Source of the DNA: JAVBLU01 sp031553225
Lineage (GTDB): Bacteria > Bacillota > Clostridia > Christensenellales > UBA1750
DNA length: 9,071 bases
Assembly (NCBI GenBank): GCA_031553225.1
Contig: JAVBLU010000033.1
Span: 1-9,071 of the forward strand
Reading direction: 5' to 3'
The notes under the pieces were generated by a model that worked only from the letters and a program-made list of their open reading frames with translations, did not search any database and was not told the DNA's origin. Every line of letters starts with the position of its first letter. The stretch's first letter is position 1. Of this stretch, positions 6,368 through 9,071 are shown piece by piece. The translations under genes were made by a program, and so were the position numbers.

Positions 6368-7417
6368 ATGGCGCTTCGCATGGGGCTCATCGGCGCGGGT
6401 ACATGGGGACGGGCACACGCAAGCCTGTACAGCGAGGATCACCGCGTGGAGTTCTCCGCCGTCTGCGACGTGAACGAAGGAAAGGCAGCCGCCCTGGCGG
6501 GGGAATTCGGCCTGCCAGCAGACCGCGTTTTTGCCGACCACCGCGCCATGCTGCGCTGCGCTGCGCTGGACGCGGTGGCCATCGTCACGCCGGACTTCGC
6601 GCACGCGGCCGCGGCCATTGACTGCGCGAACGCCGGCAAACACCTGCTCATCGAGAAACCCATCGCCACCACGCGCGAGGATGCGCTGGCCATCCGCCAG
6701 GCCGTGCACCAAAACGGCGTGCGGGCCATGGTGGACTTTCACAACCGATGGAATCCGCCTTTCGCGCTGATGAAGGAACGCGTGGACGCGGGCGAGATTG
6801 GCGCGCCCGTACACGCGTACTGCCGCCTCAATGACATCCGCTGGGTGGCGACCGATCTGTTGCCCTGGGCCGCCCAGTCCTCCATTCTTTGGTTCCTGGG
6901 GAGCCATTCGCTGGACACGCTGCGCTGGGTGTTCCGCGACGAGGTGCGCCGCGTGTACGCGCTTTCCCGCTCCGGCATCCTGGCTTCCCTGGGCGTGGAC
7001 ACGGTGGACGTATACCAGACGCTGCTCGAGTTTCGAAACGGCGGCATCGCCACCATGGAGAACGGCTGGATTACGCCCAACGGGAACCTGAACATTAACG
7101 ACTTTAAATTCAATGTGATGGGCGAGCACGGCATGTTCTCCATCGATCAGAGCGGCAACAACCTCATCCAGATGACCACCGACCGCACGAGCGTGCCGGA
7201 TGTGCTCGTGAACAACTTCGTGCACGGGCGGGCAGCCGGGTTTGCGTATCAGTCCATCCGCGATTTCGTGGACCGCCTTCTAGACGGAAAGCCCTTCGGC
7301 GTATCCGTCGACGACGCGGTGAACGTCACCTTCACGCTGTGCGCGGTGCTCGAGTCCGCCAGGCTCCGCCAGCCGGTGGACGTGGTGCTACCCGCGCCTC
7401 TTTGTCCGGAAGTATAG
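6368..7417 (+). CDS. Gfo/Idh/MocA-family NAD(P)-dependent oxidoreductase
   Basis: This 349-residue cytoplasmic dehydrogenase belongs to the glucose-fructose oxidoreductase/inositol dehydrogenase superfamily, of usual length (about 330-390). The N-terminal Rossmann fold shows GLIGAGTWGRAH (6-17) for dinucleotide binding and an acidic residue at the end of the second strand (VCDVN, 32-36). The family signature EKP is at 96-98, with Lys97 the expected catalytic lysine. GSHSLDTLRWVF (178-189) carries the conserved histidine (His180) of the C-terminal substrate domain. Such enzymes oxidise, reduce or epimerise sugars, inositols and sugar acids; the exact substrate cannot be told. The start at 6368 has AAGGA at 6354-6358, nine bases away; Met5 (6380) is a less likely alternative. 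It is the last gene of the regulator-enzyme operon and ends just before a strong hairpin, so it likely processes the product released by the upstream enzyme. Confidence 0.93.
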   Translation: MALRMGLIGAGTWGRAHASLYSEDHRVEFSAVCDVNEGKAAALAGEFGLPADRVFADHRAMLRCAALDAVAIVTPDFAHAAAAIDCANAGKHLLIEKPIATTREDALAIRQAVHQNGVRAMVDFHNRWNPPFALMKERVDAGEIGAPVHAYCRLNDIRWVATDLLPWAAQSSILWFLGSHSLDTLRWVFRDEVRRVYALSRSGILASLGVDTVDVYQTLLEFRNGGIATMENGWITPNGNLNINDFKFNVMGEHGMFSIDQSGNNLIQMTTDRTSVPDVLVNNFVHGRAAGFAYQSIRDFVDRLLDGKPFGVSVDDAVNVTFTLCAVLESARLRQPVDVVLPAPLCPEV

Positions 7418-7428
7418 GCAAGCGACAC

Positions 7429-7495
7429 AAACAGCGCGGCCGCCTTCCCCGGGCATCCCGCCTATGGGCGGGCAGGGAAGGCGGCCGCGCTGTTT
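7429..7495. terminator. Strong nested hairpin, bidirectional terminator
   Basis: A perfect 21-base inverted repeat (7429-7449 with 7475-7495) encloses a 25-base loop that itself holds a 6-bp stem, CCCGCC (7457-7462) with GGCGGG (7467-7472). The arms begin with AAAC and end with GTTT, so each strand ends its stem in a short T-run. It lies between two converging operons, 11 bases after the oxidoreductase stop and 8 bases from the stop of the opposite-strand gene, which fits termination in both directions. There is no long T-tract beyond the stem, so extreme stem stability would have to compensate. Confidence 0.8.
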
Positions 7496-7503
7496 ATGCT
7501 GTT

Positions 7504-8097
7504 TCAGCGCGGGGCGTCCAGACGAACCATGTGGCGCTCGCAGAGCGCGCCGGCGTCGTCGTACCAGGACACCGCCACGTAGATAGGCGCGCCCGTGGGT
7601 ACGTCCACAGGGGAGAAGGCGCACAGAATGAAGTCCGCCTCATTGTTCAGCTTGCCTTCGATGGGCAGATCGCGCCCCTGCTCATCGCACAAGCGCAGGG
7701 TGAGGTGGTCGGCAGAAGAGGTAAGCTGCAAAGCGGTTTGCACGCCGAGGGTCACGGTGTGCTCCTGTGGCAGCACGATTCCGCCCAGCAAGCGCACGGC
7801 CTGTCCCTGCAGATGAATGCGCAGACCGTCCGGCGCGGGCCGCGTGTTCGCGCGCGCGCCGGAGCCAAGCGCCTGCATCACCAGGCCCATATCCACGCTG
7901 GAGGCGTCCCTGGCGGCCAACGAGGCCATGGGTGCGCCGTTATCCCCGCGAACGATGTGCAGGAAGCGCTCGGCAGGGGAAGCATACTTCAGCGTGAGGC
8001 GCACGCCAAGCAGCCCCAGGAGCACAACAACCAGCGCCCCGCCCACAAGGATGCGAAGCGTTCCGGCGCTGACCCCCGAACTCTTTGCGCGTGCCAT
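7504..8097 (-). CDS. Uncharacterised single-pass membrane protein
   Basis: I do not recognise this 197-residue protein. It has a short basic N-terminus (MARAKSSG), one hydrophobic segment at about 14-36 and a soluble remainder of about 160 residues predicted outside the cell. The segment could be an uncleaved anchor or a signal peptide; no lipobox cysteine follows it. The distal half (about 90-195) has alternating hydrophobic/polar stretches (RIHLQGQAVRLLGGIVL, HTVTLGVQTALQLT, HLTLRLCDEQG, PIYVAVSWYDD), which suggests a beta-sandwich domain. The ATG (8095-8097) lies 11 bases after the stop of the GNAT gene on the same strand, with only a weak GGC-rich ribosome site, so it is probably expressed by read-through or coupling from that gene. 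The tight operon and preserved long frame support a real gene. Confidence 0.75.
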   Translation of the reverse strand: MARAKSSGVSAGTLRILVGGALVVVLLGLLGVRLTLKYASPAERFLHIVRGDNGAPMASLAARDASSVDMGLVMQALGSGARANTRPAPDGLRIHLQGQAVRLLGGIVLPQEHTVTLGVQTALQLTSSADHLTLRLCDEQGRDLPIEGKLNNEADFILCAFSPVDVPTGAPIYVAVSWYDDAGALCERHMVRLDAPR

Positions 8098-8108
8098 ACC
8101 CGGCCTGC

Positions 8109-8531
8109 CTACTTGGTGAGGAAGCGCACCATGCCCGCTCCCTCAAACTCGTTGGGGCGGGCGCGGAAGCCAAAGCGCGCGTAAAAGCTCTCGCCGCCGC
8201 GCACGGCCATGGCGCCCACCATCACGGTGGAGTGTTCGGGCATGCGCGACTGGATGTACTTGAACATGCTTTGCATCATGGCCGCACCGATGCCCATCTT
8301 GCGGTACTCGGGCAGCACGACCACGTCGTCGATGAAGTGCAGGAATGCATCGTCGCCTACCACGCGGGCCATGCCCACCGTCTTGTTGTCCACGACGGCG
8401 ACCACAGTGTAGCGGGAGTTCTTCACGGAGCGCTTCGCCAGGTCGTCATCAATCAACCCCCAGCCCACCGCCGTGCGCAGCGTTTGGAATTCACGCGCGG
8501 TTAATTGGTTTTCGATCAGCTCAAAGGCCAT
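8109..8531 (-). CDS. GNAT-family N-acetyltransferase
   Basis: This 140-residue cytoplasmic protein transfers an acetyl group from acetyl-CoA to an amine. The motif A core is VVVLPEYRKMGIGAAMM (70-86), where RKMGIG (77-82) forms the pyrophosphate-binding loop in the family pattern R/Q-x-x-G-x-G. The preceding strand (FLHFIDDV, 63-70) and the C-terminal GGESFYARFGF (112-122), with Tyr117 in the position often used as general acid, complete the fold. Length and layout match small stand-alone GNATs; the acceptor (small molecule, peptide or protein) is unknown. The ATG (8529-8531) has AGGAGG at 8539-8544, seven bases upstream, and a promoter just before. A single-pass membrane protein follows 11 bases downstream. 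No functional link to the neighbouring sugar locus is evident. Confidence 0.92.
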   Translation of the reverse strand: MAFELIENQLTAREFQTLRTAVGWGLIDDDLAKRSVKNSRYTVVAVVDNKTVGMARVVGDDAFLHFIDDVVVLPEYRKMGIGAAMMQSMFKYIQSRMPEHSTVMVGAMAVRGGESFYARFGFRARPNEFEGAGMVRFLTK

Positions 8532-8561
8532 GAAGATTCCTCCTTTGTCTTGTTCGGATTC

Positions 8562-8590
8562 ATTATAACACCGGTTGTATCGGGTGAACA
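8562..8590 (-). promoter_or_regulatory. Promoter of the GNAT gene
   Basis: A perfect TATAAT -10 lies on the minus strand at 8562-8567. The -35 position with a 17-base spacer is TGTTCA (8585-8590), only a partial match. Transcription would begin near 8555, about 24 bases before the ATG at 8531 and just ahead of the AGGAGG site at 8539-8544. It sits in the short gap after the spmB stop, so the acetyltransferase pair is probably transcribed independently of the sporulation gene. Confidence 0.6.
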
Positions 8591-8600
8591 GCTCAGCGGG

Positions 8601-9071
8601 CTAAAAAAACAGGCGTACGAAGGCCGCCCCTGTAGCGGCTGCGGCAAAACTGCACACAAGGGCCACGGGGATCGCATAACGGCTGCGGCGGACCTTGGCG
8701 GCGCTTAGGTATACGCCCACCGTGTACAAAATCGTCTCGCTGGAGCCCATGAGCACTGAGGCGAGCCGGCCTGGCGTGGAATCCGGGCCGTAGGCGACGA
8801 GCACGCGCTGCAGCTCCGCCAGGGACGCGGCACCGGAAAGCGGCCGAACCATAAACAGAGGTGCGACCTCCGGTGGCACGCCCAGCAGGGCGAGCAGCGG
8901 CGACAAAAGGCGCGCAAGGCCGTCCATCAGCCCGGAATGACGAAGAAGGGCCACGAGCAGCATGACGGCCACCAGGTAAGGCAACACGCGCACGGCAGCC
9001 TGCAGGCCTTCGCGCGCGCCTTCCACAAAGGCGTCATACACCGGCGTTTGCTTAAAACCCGCATACATAAG
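8601..9071 (-). CDS. spmB: Spore maturation protein B (5' end beyond the window)
   Basis: About 156 residues are visible, ending at TAG (8601-8603). The sequence matches the SpmB pattern of the nucleoside-recognition Gate-domain superfamily: VYDAFVEGAREGLQAAVRVLPYLVAV near the start, RPLSG in the middle (75-79 counted from the first visible Met), then GPDSTPGRLASVLMGSSETILY (94-115). Hydrophobic segments make it a multi-pass membrane protein. SpmB works with SpmA in late spore development, where loss of either impairs spore core dehydration and heat resistance. A Met at 9066-9068 could be mistaken for the start, but family members have about 20 more residues before this point, including a hydrophobic segment, and the frame stays open to the window edge. 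The gene is therefore treated as cut, with spmA expected upstream, beyond 9071. It is evidence for a spore-forming host lineage. Confidence 0.9.
   Translation of the reverse strand, partial: LMYAGFKQTPVYDAFVEGAREGLQAAVRVLPYLVAVMLLVALLRHSGLMDGLARLLSPLLALLGVPPEVAPLFMVRPLSGAASLAELQRVLVAYGPDSTPGRLASVLMGSSETILYTVGVYLSAAKVRRSRYAIPVALVCSFAAAATGAAFVRLFF

Noticed and set aside
6347..7225. Antisense open frame (292 codons, minus strand) opposite the oxidoreductase gene
   Set aside because: The plus strand carries unmistakable Rossmann and EKP motifs; the antisense frame is a shadow.
7339..8184. Plus-strand open frame (281 codons) crossing the terminator and opposite the membrane protein and GNAT genes
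   Set aside because: It would span a strong hairpin, starts inside the oxidoreductase gene and has no domain pattern. The minus-strand genes explain the region.
1..9071. Search for mobile elements, toxin-antitoxin or defence genes, tRNAs and riboswitches
   Set aside because: No transposase, integrase, nuclease, small toxin pair, tRNA cloverleaf or known riboswitch pattern was recognised. All intergenic gaps are under 200 bases and are explained by promoters, ribosome sites or hairpins.

Overview
The window looks like chromosomal DNA of a high-GC, spore-forming member of the Bacillota (Clostridia-like). The reasons are AGGAGG-type Shine-Dalgarno sites, a spore maturation gene (spmB) at the right edge, and an LplA/LplB/YtcP-type carbohydrate ABC importer controlled by a membrane-anchored AraC-family regulator. 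This placement is an inference; no rRNA, tRNA or other marker gene is present to fix it.

Left half (1-7500): a sugar-uptake and catabolism locus built around a divergent promoter region at about 2173-2354. Leftward (minus strand) runs a transporter operon: LplB-type permease (1189-2172), YtcP/LplC-type permease (226-1104) and the start of a lipoprotein solute-binding protein (1-178, cut by the window edge). Rightward (plus strand) runs a 741-residue transmembrane sensor/AraC regulator (2355-4580). It overlaps by four bases a 564-residue uncharacterised protein with sequence signs of an alpha/alpha-toroid lyase or glycosidase (4577-6271), which is followed by a Gfo/Idh/MocA-type oxidoreductase (6368-7417). 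The likely scheme is that the membrane regulator senses an extracellular ligand and activates the importer, and the imported saccharide is then cleaved and oxidised or epimerised in the cytoplasm by the two enzymes. No transporter ATPase gene is present, which is usual for this importer class because a shared ATPase is often encoded elsewhere. The substrate cannot be read from the sequence.

The intergenic region holds a 14-bp inverted repeat (13 of 14 positions match) and a cluster of TTGTTGT half-sites, which are candidate operators for the AraC protein. It also holds an extended -10 promoter for the regulator.

Right part (7429-9071): a very strong nested hairpin (21-bp perfect arms) separates the catabolic operon from three minus-strand genes that converge on it. 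These are spmB (5' end beyond the window), a GNAT acetyltransferase with its own clear -10 box and Shine-Dalgarno site, and a 197-residue single-pass membrane protein of unknown function. No mobile element, CRISPR array, RNA gene or defence system was recognised. The most interesting item is the toroid-like protein and its regulated locus.
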